The position numbers were made by a program, and so were the translations under genes. This document shows, in pieces, positions 22,922-30,722 of a stretch of DNA of 64,000 bases. The notes beneath the pieces were generated by a model, which worked only from the letters and a program-made list of their open reading frames with translations, ran no database searches and had not been told where the DNA came from. Source of the DNA: Lapillicoccus jejuensis. Its GTDB lineage: Bacteria; Actinomycetota; Actinomycetes; Actinomycetales; Dermatophilaceae. The stretch lies in assembly GCF_006715055.1 (NCBI RefSeq), contig NZ_VFMN01000001.1:62001-126000 (forward strand). The letters run 5' to 3'. Numbering within the stretch: the first letter of the stretch is position 1; each line of letters opens with the position of its first letter.

Positions 22922-24097
22922 TCACGCGAAGGCGGAGTGGCCCGTCAGCGCGCGACCGATGCTCAGCTGGTGCACCTCGGACGTGCCCTCGTAGGTGAGC
23001 ACCGACTCGAGGTTGGCCGCGTGCCGGATCGGGCTGTACTCCAGCGAGATCCCGTTGCCGCCGAGGATCGTGCGGCACTCGCGCGCGATGGCGATGGCCT
23101 CGCGGACGCTGTTGAGCTTGCCCAGGCTGACCTGCTCGGCGCGCAGCTCGCCCTCGTCCTTGAGCCGGCCGAGGTGCAGTGCGAGCAGCAGCCCCTTGCC
23201 GAGCTCGAGGGTCATGTCGGCGAGCTTGGCCTGCGTCAGCTGGAAGCTGCTCAGCGGCCGGTCGAAGACGATGCGGTCGGCGGCGTAGGCCAGCGCCGTG
23301 TCGAGGCTGTCGCGCGCCGCCCCGAGCGCGCCGAAGACGATCCCGAAGCGCGCCTCGTCGAGGCACGACAGCGGCCCGCGCAGCCCCGCGACCTCCGGCA
23401 GCACGGCGGACGACGGCAGCCGCACCGACTCCAGGACGAGCTCGCCGGTCACCGACGCGCGCAGCGACGCCTTGTGGTGCACCTCGTTGGCGGTGAAGCC
23501 GGGGGTGTCGGTCGGCACGACGAAGCCGCGGATCTTCTCGTCGGTCTGCGCCCACACGACGGCGACGTCGGCGATGGGGCCGTTGGTGATCCACATCTTC
23601 GAGCCGTCGAGGACCCAGTCGTCGCCGTCGCGCTTGGCCCGCGTCCGCATCCCCGCGGGGTTGGAGCCGTGGTCGGCCTCGGTGAGCCCGAAGCAGCCGA
23701 TCGCCTCCCCCGCGGCCATCCGCGGCAGCCACTCCTCCTTCTGCTCGTCCGAGCCGAACCGGTGGATCGCGAACATCGCCAGCGACCCCTGGACGGAGAC
23801 GAGCGACCGCAGCCCCGAGTCGCCCGCCTCGAGCTCGAGACAGGCCAGCCCGTACGCCGTCGCCGACGTCCCGGCGCAGCCGTACCCCTCCAGATGCATC
23901 CCGAGGACGCCGAGCGAGCCCAGCTCCTTGGCCAGGTCGCGCGCGGGCAGCTGCCCGTCCTCCCACCACCGGCCGATCTCGGGCCGGATCCGGTCGTCGA
24001 CGAACGCGCGGACCGCGGCCTGCAGGTCGCGCTCCTCCTCGCCGACGAGGGCGTCGGCGCCGAAGAGCTCGAGCGGGGTCTGGGTGCGGGACGACAT
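22922..24097 (-). CDS. gcdH: Glutaryl-CoA dehydrogenase-like acyl-CoA dehydrogenase
   Basis: A 391-residue FAD acyl-CoA dehydrogenase. Family marks: CFGLTEADHGSNPAGMRTRA (FAD/substrate region; the GMRTRA Arg is typical of glutaryl-CoA dehydrogenase), WVLDGSKMWITNG, and the catalytic Glu in LTYEGTSEVHQLSIGRAL. QVSLGKLNSVREAIAIARE and the ILGGNGISLEYSP segment also fit GCDH. It would oxidise and decarboxylate glutaryl-CoA to crotonyl-CoA in lysine/tryptophan catabolism. The start ATG has GAGGTAGG upstream. It is apparently monocistronic, bordered by hairpins on both sides. Confidence 0.88.
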   Translation of the reverse strand: MSSRTQTPLELFGADALVGEEERDLQAAVRAFVDDRIRPEIGRWWEDGQLPARDLAKELGSLGVLGMHLEGYGCAGTSATAYGLACLELEAGDSGLRSLVSVQGSLAMFAIHRFGSDEQKEEWLPRMAAGEAIGCFGLTEADHGSNPAGMRTRAKRDGDDWVLDGSKMWITNGPIADVAVVWAQTDEKIRGFVVPTDTPGFTANEVHHKASLRASVTGELVLESVRLPSSAVLPEVAGLRGPLSCLDEARFGIVFGALGAARDSLDTALAYAADRIVFDRPLSSFQLTQAKLADMTLELGKGLLLALHLGRLKDEGELRAEQVSLGKLNSVREAIAIARECRTILGGNGISLEYSPIRHAANLESVLTYEGTSEVHQLSIGRALTGHSAFA

Positions 24098-24116
24098 CGG
24101 CCTACCTCGGGTCGCT

Positions 24117-24174
24117 GGGGGGCGTGACCCCCCGATCGTCCCACCGGCCCACCCCGGCGGCAGCCGCCGGGGTG
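24117..24174 (-). terminator. Two hairpins downstream of the clpP pair
   Basis: CACCCCGGCGGC (24150-24161) and GCCGCCGGGGTG (24163-24174) form a perfect 12-bp inverted repeat about a single A, starting 8 bp past the clpP stop at 24182. A second hairpin GGGGGG-CGTGA-CCCCCC lies at 24117-24133, in the leader of gcdH. The first is a likely terminator of the clpP operon. Confidence 0.6.
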
Positions 24175-24181
24175 AGCGGAC

Positions 24182-24772
24182 TCACCGCCGCGTCACGACG
24201 AGGTCGGCCAGGCCGTAGTCGACCGCCTCCTGCGCGGTGAAGACCCGGTCGCGGTCCATGTCGGCGCGCAGCCGGTCCACGTCGTGCGGCACGTGCCGGG
24301 CGAGGACCTCCTCGACCTGGCCGCGGATCCGCTGCATCTCGGCCGCCTGGAGGGTGAGGTCGGAGACCGTGCCCTGGGTGCCGCCCGACGCCGGCTGCCC
24401 GAGCAGCACCCGCGCGTGCTCGAGGACGAACCGGCGCCCCGGGTTCCCCGCCGCGAGCAGCACGGCCGCCGTGGACGCGGCCTGCCCGACGCACCACGTG
24501 GAGACCGGCGCGGCGACGAACTGCAGCGTGTCGTAGATCGCCATGAGCGCGGTCGGCGACCCGCCGGGGCTGTTGAGGTAGAGCGAGATCTCCCGGTCGG
24601 TCGACTCCGCCTCGAGGTGGAAGAGCTGCGCGATGACGGTGTTGGCCACGTCGTCGTCGATCGGGGTGCCGAGGAAGACGATCCGCTCGGCGAGCAGTCT
24701 CGAGAAGACGTCGTACGCCCGCTCGCCCTGCGGGGTGCGCAGGGCGACGGTCGGGATCGTGTACGACGCCAT
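24182..24772 (-). CDS. ClpP-family subunit, catalytic His replaced by Gly
   Basis: A 196-residue ClpP-like subunit, second gene of the clpP pair. It has the ClpP body [20 protein letters not shown], the Ser site in [17 protein letters not shown] and the Asp region [17 protein letters not shown]. The position that carries the catalytic His in ClpP (ARVMMHQP in its partner) reads ARVLLGQP, so the Ser-His-Asp triad is broken. It may be a structural or regulatory ring subunit. The upstream stop and this start overlap by 1 bp (TGATG). The pair has no adjacent clpX or tig and resembles an auxiliary ClpP3/ClpP4 set. Confidence 0.85.
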   Translation of the reverse strand: MASYTIPTVALRTPQGERAYDVFSRLLAERIVFLGTPIDDDVANTVIAQLFHLEAESTDREISLYLNSPGGSPTALMAIYDTLQFVAAPVSTWCVGQAASTAAVLLAAGNPGRRFVLEHARVLLGQPASGGTQGTVSDLTLQAAEMQRIRGQVEEVLARHVPHDVDRLRADMDRDRVFTAQEAVDYGLADLVVTRR

Positions 24773-25386
24773 CACAGCCCCGCCCGTCGCTGCATCATCG
24801 CCGGGCGCACGTCGGCGAGGGACTCGACGACCCGGTCGACCATGCCGTAGTCGAGGGCCTCCTGGGCGGTGAACCACCGGTCGCGGTCACCGTCGCGGCG
24901 GATCGTCTCCGGCGTCTGCCCGGTGTGCTCGGCGATGAGCTCCTCCATCCGCCGCTTGGTGAACTGCAGGTTCTCGGCCTGGATGGCGATGTCGGCGGCG
25001 CTGCCGCCGATGCCGGCCGACGGCTGGTGCATCATCACCCGGGCGTTCGGCAGCGCGTAGCGCTTGCCCTTCGCGCCGACGCAGAGCAGGAACTGCCCCA
25101 TGCTCGCGGCGAACCCCATCGCGAGGGTCGAGACGTCGTTGGGGACGAGCTGCATCGTGTCGTAGATGGCCATGCCGGCGGTCACCGAGCCGCCGGGGCT
25201 GTTGATGACGAGCTGGATGTCGGTGCGCGGGTCCTCGGCCGACAGCACGAGCAGCTGCGAGCAGACCCGGTTGGCCGACACCTCGTCGACCTGGCTGCCG
25301 AGCAGGATCATCCGCTGGCCGAGCAGCATCGAGGCCAGGTGGTCGTCGAAACGGGTCGGTGCGGTGTCGGGGTCGGTGTCGGTCAC
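24772..25386 (-). CDS. clpP: ATP-dependent Clp protease proteolytic subunit (active)
   Basis: A 204-residue ClpP serine peptidase subunit, assembling into tetradecameric rings used by Clp ATPases. The triad is complete: [18 protein letters not shown] (Ser), [11 protein letters not shown] (His) and [20 protein letters not shown] (Asp). N-terminal [20 protein letters not shown] is the usual start. The GTG start has GAGGAGAGA upstream. It is followed immediately by a second ClpP-like subunit lacking His. Two motif copies at 25475-25506, shared with the ClgR/PopR-like gene promoter, point to dedicated activation (inference). Confidence 0.92.
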   Translation of the reverse strand: MTDTDPDTAPTRFDDHLASMLLGQRMILLGSQVDEVSANRVCSQLLVLSAEDPRTDIQLVINSPGGSVTAGMAIYDTMQLVPNDVSTLAMGFAASMGQFLLCVGAKGKRYALPNARVMMHQPSAGIGGSAADIAIQAENLQFTKRRMEELIAEHTGQTPETIRRDGDRDRWFTAQEALDYGMVDRVVESLADVRPAMMQRRAGL

Positions 25387-25404
25387 GGTCTCTCCTCGAA
25401 GGCG

Positions 25405-25431
25405 GGGCCCGTACGACGCGTCGTCGTACGG
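25405..25431. repeat. Inverted repeat with GTACG arms in the clpP leader
   Basis: CCGTACGACG and CGTCGTACGG flank a short centre around 25409-25433, in the 5' leader of the clpP pair on the minus strand. It could fold into a hairpin in the mRNA leader; its function is unknown. It is one of many GTACG-centred dyads in the window. Confidence 0.4.
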
Positions 25432-25474
25432 CGTCCTGCCACTGTCACCCCGATCCCGTTGCGGCAGAGCCGTT

Positions 25475-25506
25475 CTTCGCCCGCGGCAGATCTGCCGACA
25501 GGAGAA
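25475..25506 (-). promoter_or_regulatory. Two overlapping ClgR/PopR-type operators upstream of clpP pair
   Basis: Site I CTTCGCC-CGC-GGCAGAT (25475-25491) and site II ATCTGCC-GAC-AGGAGAA (25490-25506), sharing GGCAGATCTGCC. Both match the box at 22420-22436 (consensus yTCkGCC-N3-RGSAGAW) and resemble TTCTGCC-N3-GGCAGAA, which I recall as the streptomycete PopR operator. They lie about 90-120 bp before the clpP start. Confidence 0.6.
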
Positions 25507-25543
25507 CGAGCGCCGCGGGCGCCCACGGACCGGACCTCCGAGC

Positions 25544-25606
25544 GAAAGTCGCGGACTTTCACTTCTCTTGTGCTCATTGCCTCTGCACTTACGGGGTCTC
25601 TACAGT
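25544..25606 (+). promoter_or_regulatory. Operator palindrome and promoter of the rhamnose locus regulator
   Basis: Perfect 7-3-7 inverted repeat GAAAGTC-GCG-GACTTTC at 25544-25560 sits upstream of -35-like TTGCCT (25577-25582) and -10 TACAGT (25601-25606), 18 bp apart. It is an AT-richer island and a likely binding site for the DeoR-type protein encoded downstream. Confidence 0.6.
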
Positions 25607-25658
25607 CCCGATCCAACGCCTCCACCGAGGGAGGCCGGCCGCACGACGAGGAGGTCCC

Positions 25659-26471
25659 GTGGCGTCGCTCAGCGAGTTCGACCGCGAGCAGGCGATCCTC
25701 AGCGAGCTCGACGCGAACGGCCGGGTCGAGGTCAGCGACCTCTCGCACCGCTTCGGGGTCTCGACGGTCACCGTGCGCAAGGACCTCGAGGGTCTCGAGC
25801 GCCGGGGCATGCTGCGCCGCATCCGGGGCGGGGCGCTCGTCGCCCCCCGCGTCGACGAGGGTGCCTTCGACGTCCGCCACCGGATCGCCGCCGACGCCAA
25901 GCGCGCCGTCGCCCGCCAGGCCGCCGCGCTCGTGCGCCCCGGTGACGTCATCGCCGTGGACTCCTCGACGACCTGCTACTACCTCGCCGAGGAGCTCCTG
26001 CGGGTGCAGCCGCTCACCGTCATCACCAACGGCCTGCGCACCTCGAGCCTGCTGCTCCAGCAGTCCGAGGCCGCCGTCATCATGCCGGGCGGCGTCCTGC
26101 GCCGGGCGAGCGAGTCGATGGTCGGCTTCCTCAGCGACGTCCTCACCGGACGCGGCCGGGTCGACAAGGGCTTCTTCGGTCTCGTCGGGCTCAGCCTGGA
26201 GCGCGGCCTGCTCGACCTCACCCCCGAGGAGGCGCACGCGAAAGCCGCTCTGGCGCAAACGTGCCGACAGGTCTACGCCCTCTTCGACAGCAGCAAGATC
26301 GAGCGCTTCGGGACCCACTCGTTCGCGACGATCGACCGCGTCACCCGGCTCATCTCCGACGACGGCGTGCCGAAGGAGGTCCACCGCGAGTGGACCCGCG
26401 CCGGCGTCGCCTGGGACCTGGTGACCCCGCAGGCCGAGGAGCCCGCCCGCCCGGCCCGGTGGCGCGGGTGA
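25659..26471 (+). CDS. DeoR-family regulator of the rhamnose locus
   Basis: A 270-residue DeoR/GlpR-type repressor. The N-terminal winged HTH reads AILSELDANGRVEVSDLSHRF, GVSTVTVRKDLEGLERRG, LRRIRGGAL, followed by a sugar-phosphate-sensing ISOCOT domain (VAVDSSTTCYYLAEEL-type IAVDSSTTCYYLA, ITNGLRTSSLL, FFGLVGLSLERGLLD). The effector is probably a phosphorylated intermediate of L-rhamnose breakdown, since it is the first gene of that locus (inference). The GTG start has GAGGAGGTCC immediately upstream. Its stop overlaps rhaB by 4 bp. Likely operator at 25544-25560. Confidence 0.87.
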   Translation: MASLSEFDREQAILSELDANGRVEVSDLSHRFGVSTVTVRKDLEGLERRGMLRRIRGGALVAPRVDEGAFDVRHRIAADAKRAVARQAAALVRPGDVIAVDSSTTCYYLAEELLRVQPLTVITNGLRTSSLLLQQSEAAVIMPGGVLRRASESMVGFLSDVLTGRGRVDKGFFGLVGLSLERGLLDLTPEEAHAKAALAQTCRQVYALFDSSKIERFGTHSFATIDRVTRLISDDGVPKEVHREWTRAGVAWDLVTPQAEEPARPARWRG

Positions 26472-27982
26472 GCGCCCGGACCCACGTCGCCGCCGTCGAC
26501 CTCGGCGCCGAGAGCGGACGCGTCGCGTCGGTCGCCTTCGACGGCGAGCGGCTCGACCTGCAGGTCGCGCACCGCTTCACCCACCAGCCGCACGAGGTCG
26601 ACGGCATCGTCCGCTGGGACCTCGACGGGCTGTGGGGCGGGATCCGTCAGGGCCTGGCCCGGCTCGCCGGCGGCGAGCACGACGTCGCCTCGGTCGGCGT
26701 GGACGCCTGGGGCGTCGACTACGGCCTGCTCGACGCCGACGGCGAGCTCGTCGACCAGCCCACCTGCTACCGCGACGACCGCCAGCCGCGGGCCCGCGCC
26801 GAGGTGCTCGCGGAGGTCGGCGCCGACCGGATCTACTCCGCCACCGGGGTGCAGGTCATCGACATCAACACGATCTTCGCTCTCGTCTCCGACGCCAGGG
26901 AGCACCCGCAGCGGCTCGAGCGCGCGGCGACGCTGCTGATGATGCCGGACGTCGTGCACCACCTGCTGTCGGGCTCGCGGGTCACCGAGCACACCGCCGC
27001 GTCGACCACCGGGTTCTACGAGACCGGCAGCAGCCGCTGGACGACCGACCTCCTCGACGAGCTGGGCGTGCCGACGCACCTGCTCCCCGAGGTCGTCGCC
27101 CCGGGCACGGACGTCGGTGCCCTCCTGCCCGACCTCGCGACCGGCCGGCTGGCGGGGGCCCGCGTCCTCGTCCCGCCGGGCCACGACACCGCCAGCGCCG
27201 TCGTCGGCACGCCGCTGCACGACCCGGGCAGCCTCTACATCTCCAGCGGCACCTGGTCGCTCGTCGGGGTCGAGGTCGACGCCCCCGTCGTCTCCGCGGC
27301 CACCCGCGCGGCCAACATGACCAACGAGGGCGGGTACGCCGGCACCGTCCGGCTGCTGCGCAACGTCACCGGACTGTGGGTGCTGCAGTCCTGCCGCCGC
27401 TGGTGGCAGCGCCAGGGCACCGAGCTGTCCTACCCCGAGCTCGTCGAGCTGGCCGCCGGCGTCCCCGGCCTGCGCGGCATCGTGAACCCCGACGCCCCCG
27501 AGTTCCTCGACGGCCGCCGCACCCCGGAGCGCATCGCCGAGTACTGCGAGCGGACCGGCACCCCCGCGCCGCAGGGGATCGCCGAGACGACCCGCGTCGC
27601 CCTCGACTCCCTCGCCCTCGCCTACCGGCACGTCGTCGAGGACCTCGCCGTCGTCACCGGGAGCCGCGTCCCCAGCGTCAACGTCGTCGGTGGCGGCTCG
27701 AACAACACCCTGCTCTCGCAGCTGACCGCCGACGCCTGCGGGGTCCCGGTCTTCTGCGGCCCCGTCGAGGCGACCGCCCTCGGCAACGCCGCCACCCAGC
27801 TCGCCGCGCTCGGCGAGCTCGGCGATCTGCACGACATCCGGCGGGTCGTCGCGGCGACCGAGCCCGTGACGCCGTACGCCCCCCGGGGCGGCGAGGGCTG
27901 GGACGCCGCCTACGAGCACTTCACCCGCCTCGTCGCCCGCGACCGCGAGCGGCAGGGGCTGGGCGTCGCCGCCGGCGACTGA
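26468..27982 (+). CDS. rhaB: Rhamnulokinase
   Basis: A 504-residue FGGY-family kinase phosphorylating L-rhamnulose to L-rhamnulose-1-phosphate. Features of RhaB: AAVDLGAESGRVASVAFDG, IVRWDLDGLWGGI, VGVDAWGVDYGLLD with catalytic Asp, CYRDDR, and the C-terminal LYISSGTWSLVGVE, NMTNEGGYAGTVRLLRNVTG and VVGGGSNNTLLSQLTADA. FGGY length about 490 is normal. The GTG at 26468 overlaps the DeoR stop (GTGA); an alternative GTG lies three codons upstream (26459). It is followed by a 117-bp gap with short tandem repeats and then the importer genes. Confidence 0.93.
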   Translation: MSARTHVAAVDLGAESGRVASVAFDGERLDLQVAHRFTHQPHEVDGIVRWDLDGLWGGIRQGLARLAGGEHDVASVGVDAWGVDYGLLDADGELVDQPTCYRDDRQPRARAEVLAEVGADRIYSATGVQVIDINTIFALVSDAREHPQRLERAATLLMMPDVVHHLLSGSRVTEHTAASTTGFYETGSSRWTTDLLDELGVPTHLLPEVVAPGTDVGALLPDLATGRLAGARVLVPPGHDTASAVVGTPLHDPGSLYISSGTWSLVGVEVDAPVVSAATRAANMTNEGGYAGTVRLLRNVTGLWVLQSCRRWWQRQGTELSYPELVELAAGVPGLRGIVNPDAPEFLDGRRTPERIAEYCERTGTPAPQGIAETTRVALDSLALAYRHVVEDLAVVTGSRVPSVNVVGGGSNNTLLSQLTADACGVPVFCGPVEATALGNAATQLAALGELGDLHDIRRVVAATEPVTPYAPRGGEGWDAAYEHFTRLVARDRERQGLGVAAGD

Positions 27983-27986
27983 CCGG

Positions 27987-28055
27987 CACCACCGCACCAC
28001 CGCACCACCGCACCACCGCAGCACCGCAGCACGCACCACCGCAGCACGCACCGCC
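27987..28055 (+). repeat. Short tandem repeat (CACCACCG)n between rhaB and the importer
   Basis: Four exact 8-bp CACCACCG units at 27987-28018, followed by degenerate CAGCACCG/CAGCACG units to about 28055. They fill most of the 117-bp gap before the binding-protein gene (start 28100, site AAGGAG). It is slippage-prone and could vary between strains. Confidence 0.75.
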
Positions 28056-28099
28056 CCATCACTCCGGCACGTACGCCGGCCCACCAAGGAGATTCGCCG

Positions 28100-29176
28100 A
28101 TGTCGTCGATGAAGTTCACCACCACCGCGCGGACGGCGGCCCTCGTCGTCGTCGCCGGCGCCCTGGTCCTCAGCGGGTGCACCAAGAAGAACGACACCAC
28201 CGCCAGCAGCGGCTCCGGTGGTGGCTCCGGCAGCACCGCCGCCGCCGGCGGGTCCGGCGGCGCGAGCGGCATCAAGGTCGCCTTCGTGCCGAAGCTGCAG
28301 GGCATCCCCTACTTCGAGGCGATGAACACCGGGGGCCAGGAGGCCGCGAAGGCGCTCGGCTTCACCTGGCTCTACCAGGGCCCGACGACCGCCGACGCCG
28401 CCGCGCAGGCCCAGATCGTGCGCTCCTACATCCAGCAGAAGGTCAACACCCTCATCGTCGCGCCGAACGACCCCGACTCGATGGCGCCGGTGCTGCAGCA
28501 GGCCCAGGCGGCCGGGATCAAGGTCCTCACCTCCGACACCGACGCGCCGAACTCCGTGCGTCAGGCCTTCGTCTCGCAGGCCACCGCCGAGGGCATCGGC
28601 ACCGCGCTCGTCGACGACCTGGCCAAGGTCATGGGCGACAAGGGCAAGTACGCCATCGTCTCCTGCGGTGAGACGGCCGAGAACCTCAACAGCTGGATCG
28701 CCGTCCAGAAGAAGGTCACCGCGGAGAAGTACCCGAACCTGTCGATCGTCGACATCGTCTACGCGGGCGAGGACCAGAACAAGGCCACCCAGATGGCCAC
28801 CGACCTCATGAACGCCCACCCCGACCTCACCGGCCTCGTCGGCGAGTGCACCTCGTCCGCGCCGGGCGTCGCCCAGGCCGTCAAGGACGCGGGGAAGATC
28901 GGCAAGGTCTTCACCGTCGGCCTCGGCACGCCGAAGTCGATGGCGCCCTACCTGCAGGACGGTTCCTCGTCCGCCTCGGTGCTGTGGAACGTCCAGAACC
29001 TCGGCTACCTCACCGGCTGGGCCGGGCTGCAGGCCGCGCAGGGCAAGGAGTTCTCGGCGACCAACAACGTCTCCTCCGACCTGTCCGCCGTCACCTGGGA
29101 CTCCTCGACCAAGACCCTCCTGCTCGGCCCGCCGCTGACCATCACCAAGGACAACGTCGGCCAGTTCAACTACTGA
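28100..29176 (+). CDS. rhaS: Rhamnose-type ABC transporter substrate-binding lipoprotein
   Basis: A 358-residue periplasmic-binding-protein-like lipoprotein that captures sugar outside the cell. The lipobox LVLSGC gives a Cys near residue 27, followed by a Gly/Ser linker. The mature domain starts IKVAFVPKLQGIPYFEAM and has ARQAFVSQ-like NSVRQAFVSQATAEG, matching the RhaS/LsrB branch of sugar-binding proteins. AI-2-type ligands are therefore an alternative, but the flanking rhamnose enzymes favour L-rhamnose. The ATG has AAGGAG upstream. The next gene, 40 bp on, is its ATPase. Confidence 0.88.
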   Translation: MSSMKFTTTARTAALVVVAGALVLSGCTKKNDTTASSGSGGGSGSTAAAGGSGGASGIKVAFVPKLQGIPYFEAMNTGGQEAAKALGFTWLYQGPTTADAAAQAQIVRSYIQQKVNTLIVAPNDPDSMAPVLQQAQAAGIKVLTSDTDAPNSVRQAFVSQATAEGIGTALVDDLAKVMGDKGKYAIVSCGETAENLNSWIAVQKKVTAEKYPNLSIVDIVYAGEDQNKATQMATDLMNAHPDLTGLVGECTSSAPGVAQAVKDAGKIGKVFTVGLGTPKSMAPYLQDGSSSASVLWNVQNLGYLTGWAGLQAAQGKEFSATNNVSSDLSAVTWDSSTKTLLLGPPLTITKDNVGQFNY

Positions 29177-29216
29177 TCGCCAGGCCCTCACGGGCCGGGG
29201 AAGGAAGGAGGTCGGC

Positions 29217-30722
29217 GTGGTGGACGCCCGTCTCGAGCTCAAGGACGTGTCCAAGCGGTACGGCGGCGTGCGCGCCATCCGCCACGCCGACCTCACCGTC
29301 GCCCCCGGCACCGTGCACGCGGTCGTCGGGGAGAACGGCGCCGGCAAGTCGACCCTCATCAAGATCGTCTCGGGGGCCGAGTCGGCCGACACCGGCACGA
29401 TGACCTTCGAGGGTGCGCCGGTCCAGTTCCGCACCACCCAGGACGCGCTGGCCCACGGGATCCAGACCGTCTACCAGGAGCCGCAGCTCTTCGCCGAGCT
29501 CACCGTCTCCGAGAACATCTTCGTCGGCCGCGAGGTCGTGCGCGGCGGCCGGGTCGACTGGGCCGCCCAGCACGCCAAGGTCCTCGAGCTGCTCGACCTG
29601 CTCGGCCTGCCCGAGCGCTACGCCACCCGCGCCGTCGGCGACCTGTCGATCGCCGAGCAGCAGCAGGTCTCGATCGCCAAGGCCCTGGCCGGCAACGCCA
29701 AGGTCCTCATCCTCGACGAGCCGTCGGCGATCCTCACCGACTCCGAGATCGAGGTCCTCTTCGGGGTCGTCCGGCGGCTGCGCGAGTCCGGCGTCAGCGT
29801 CATCTACATCTCGCACCGCCTCGACGAGCTGTTCCGCATCTGCGACGAGGTCACGGTCATGCGCGACGGCGAGACCGTCGGCACGTGGCCGATCGGCGAG
29901 CTCAATGTCCGCAAGGTCGTCGAGCTCATGGTCGGCGACACCCTCGACGACGAGCACGCCGTCCGACCGCCCGCGACGGGCGAGGCGCGGCTCGTCCTCG
30001 AGTCGCTCACGGCCGAGGGCCACTTCCACGACGTCGACGTCCAGGTGCGTCCCGGCGAGATCGTCGGCCTCTACGGCCTCGTCGGCTCGGGCGTCGCGGA
30101 GATCGCCGAGACCGTCTACGGCATGCGCCACCCCACCGGCGGCCGCATGGTGCTCGACGGGACGGAGGTCCGGCCCCGGCACCCCCGGGCGGCGCAGCGG
30201 CTCGGCATCGCGCTGCTGCCGGCCAACCGCAAGGCGCAGGGGATGTTCTCCTTCCAGCCCATCTCCTTCAACATCTCGGTCTCGCACCTGCCGCTGCTGT
30301 CGCGGGCCCGGGTCTGGGTCGACCGTGGGCGGGAGAAGCAGGTGGCCCGCGACATGATCGGGCGGCTCGCCATCAAGACCCCCAGCGAGGCCCAGCCCAT
30401 CTCCGCCATGTCCGGCGGCAACGCCCAGAAGGTCGTCCTCGCGCGCCAGCTCGTCGAGCGCCCGCAGGTGCTCGTCCTCGCCGAGCCCACCCAGGGCGTC
30501 GACGTGGGCGCCAAGGAGGAGATCCACCGGATCATCACCCAGCTCGCCGACGAGGGGACCGCGGTGCTCGTCGCGACCTCGGACCTCAGCGAGGCCCTGC
30601 GCCTGTCCGACCGCCTGCTCATCGTCCGCGCCGGGACGACGACCCGCGAGTTCGGTCCCGGCGCCACCCAGGCCGACGTGCTCGCCGCCGCGGCGGGCGC
30701 CGACGAGGAGGTCCCGGCATGA
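29217..30722 (+). CDS. rhaT: Sugar ABC transporter ATPase, two NBDs
   Basis: A 501-residue dual ATPase of the sugar CUT2 class. The first domain has Walker A VGENGAGKSTLIKIVSG, signature VGDLSIAEQQQVSIAKAL and Walker B VLILDEPSAILTDSE. The second is the usual degenerate copy, with GLVGSGVAEIAETVYG, MSGGNAQKVVLAR and VLAEPTQGVDVG. It energises the two downstream permeases. The start is GTG 29217 (or GTG 29220) with GGAAGGAGG a few nt upstream. The stop overlaps the next start by ATGA. Confidence 0.92.
   Translation: MVDARLELKDVSKRYGGVRAIRHADLTVAPGTVHAVVGENGAGKSTLIKIVSGAESADTGTMTFEGAPVQFRTTQDALAHGIQTVYQEPQLFAELTVSENIFVGREVVRGGRVDWAAQHAKVLELLDLLGLPERYATRAVGDLSIAEQQQVSIAKALAGNAKVLILDEPSAILTDSEIEVLFGVVRRLRESGVSVIYISHRLDELFRICDEVTVMRDGETVGTWPIGELNVRKVVELMVGDTLDDEHAVRPPATGEARLVLESLTAEGHFHDVDVQVRPGEIVGLYGLVGSGVAEIAETVYGMRHPTGGRMVLDGTEVRPRHPRAAQRLGIALLPANRKAQGMFSFQPISFNISVSHLPLLSRARVWVDRGREKQVARDMIGRLAIKTPSEAQPISAMSGGNAQKVVLARQLVERPQVLVLAEPTQGVDVGAKEEIHRIITQLADEGTAVLVATSDLSEALRLSDRLLIVRAGTTTREFGPGATQADVLAAAAGADEEVPA

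Noticed and set aside
27987-28055. CRISPR array
   Set aside because: Eight-base tandem units without spacers, and no cas genes; it is a microsatellite.
26273-29437. A 1054-codon open frame on the minus strand across the rhamnose genes
   Set aside because: It is antisense to the DeoR regulator, rhaB, rhaS and the start of rhaT, with Arg/Gly/Val-biased composition caused by GC3 bias of the true genes; no domain signature.
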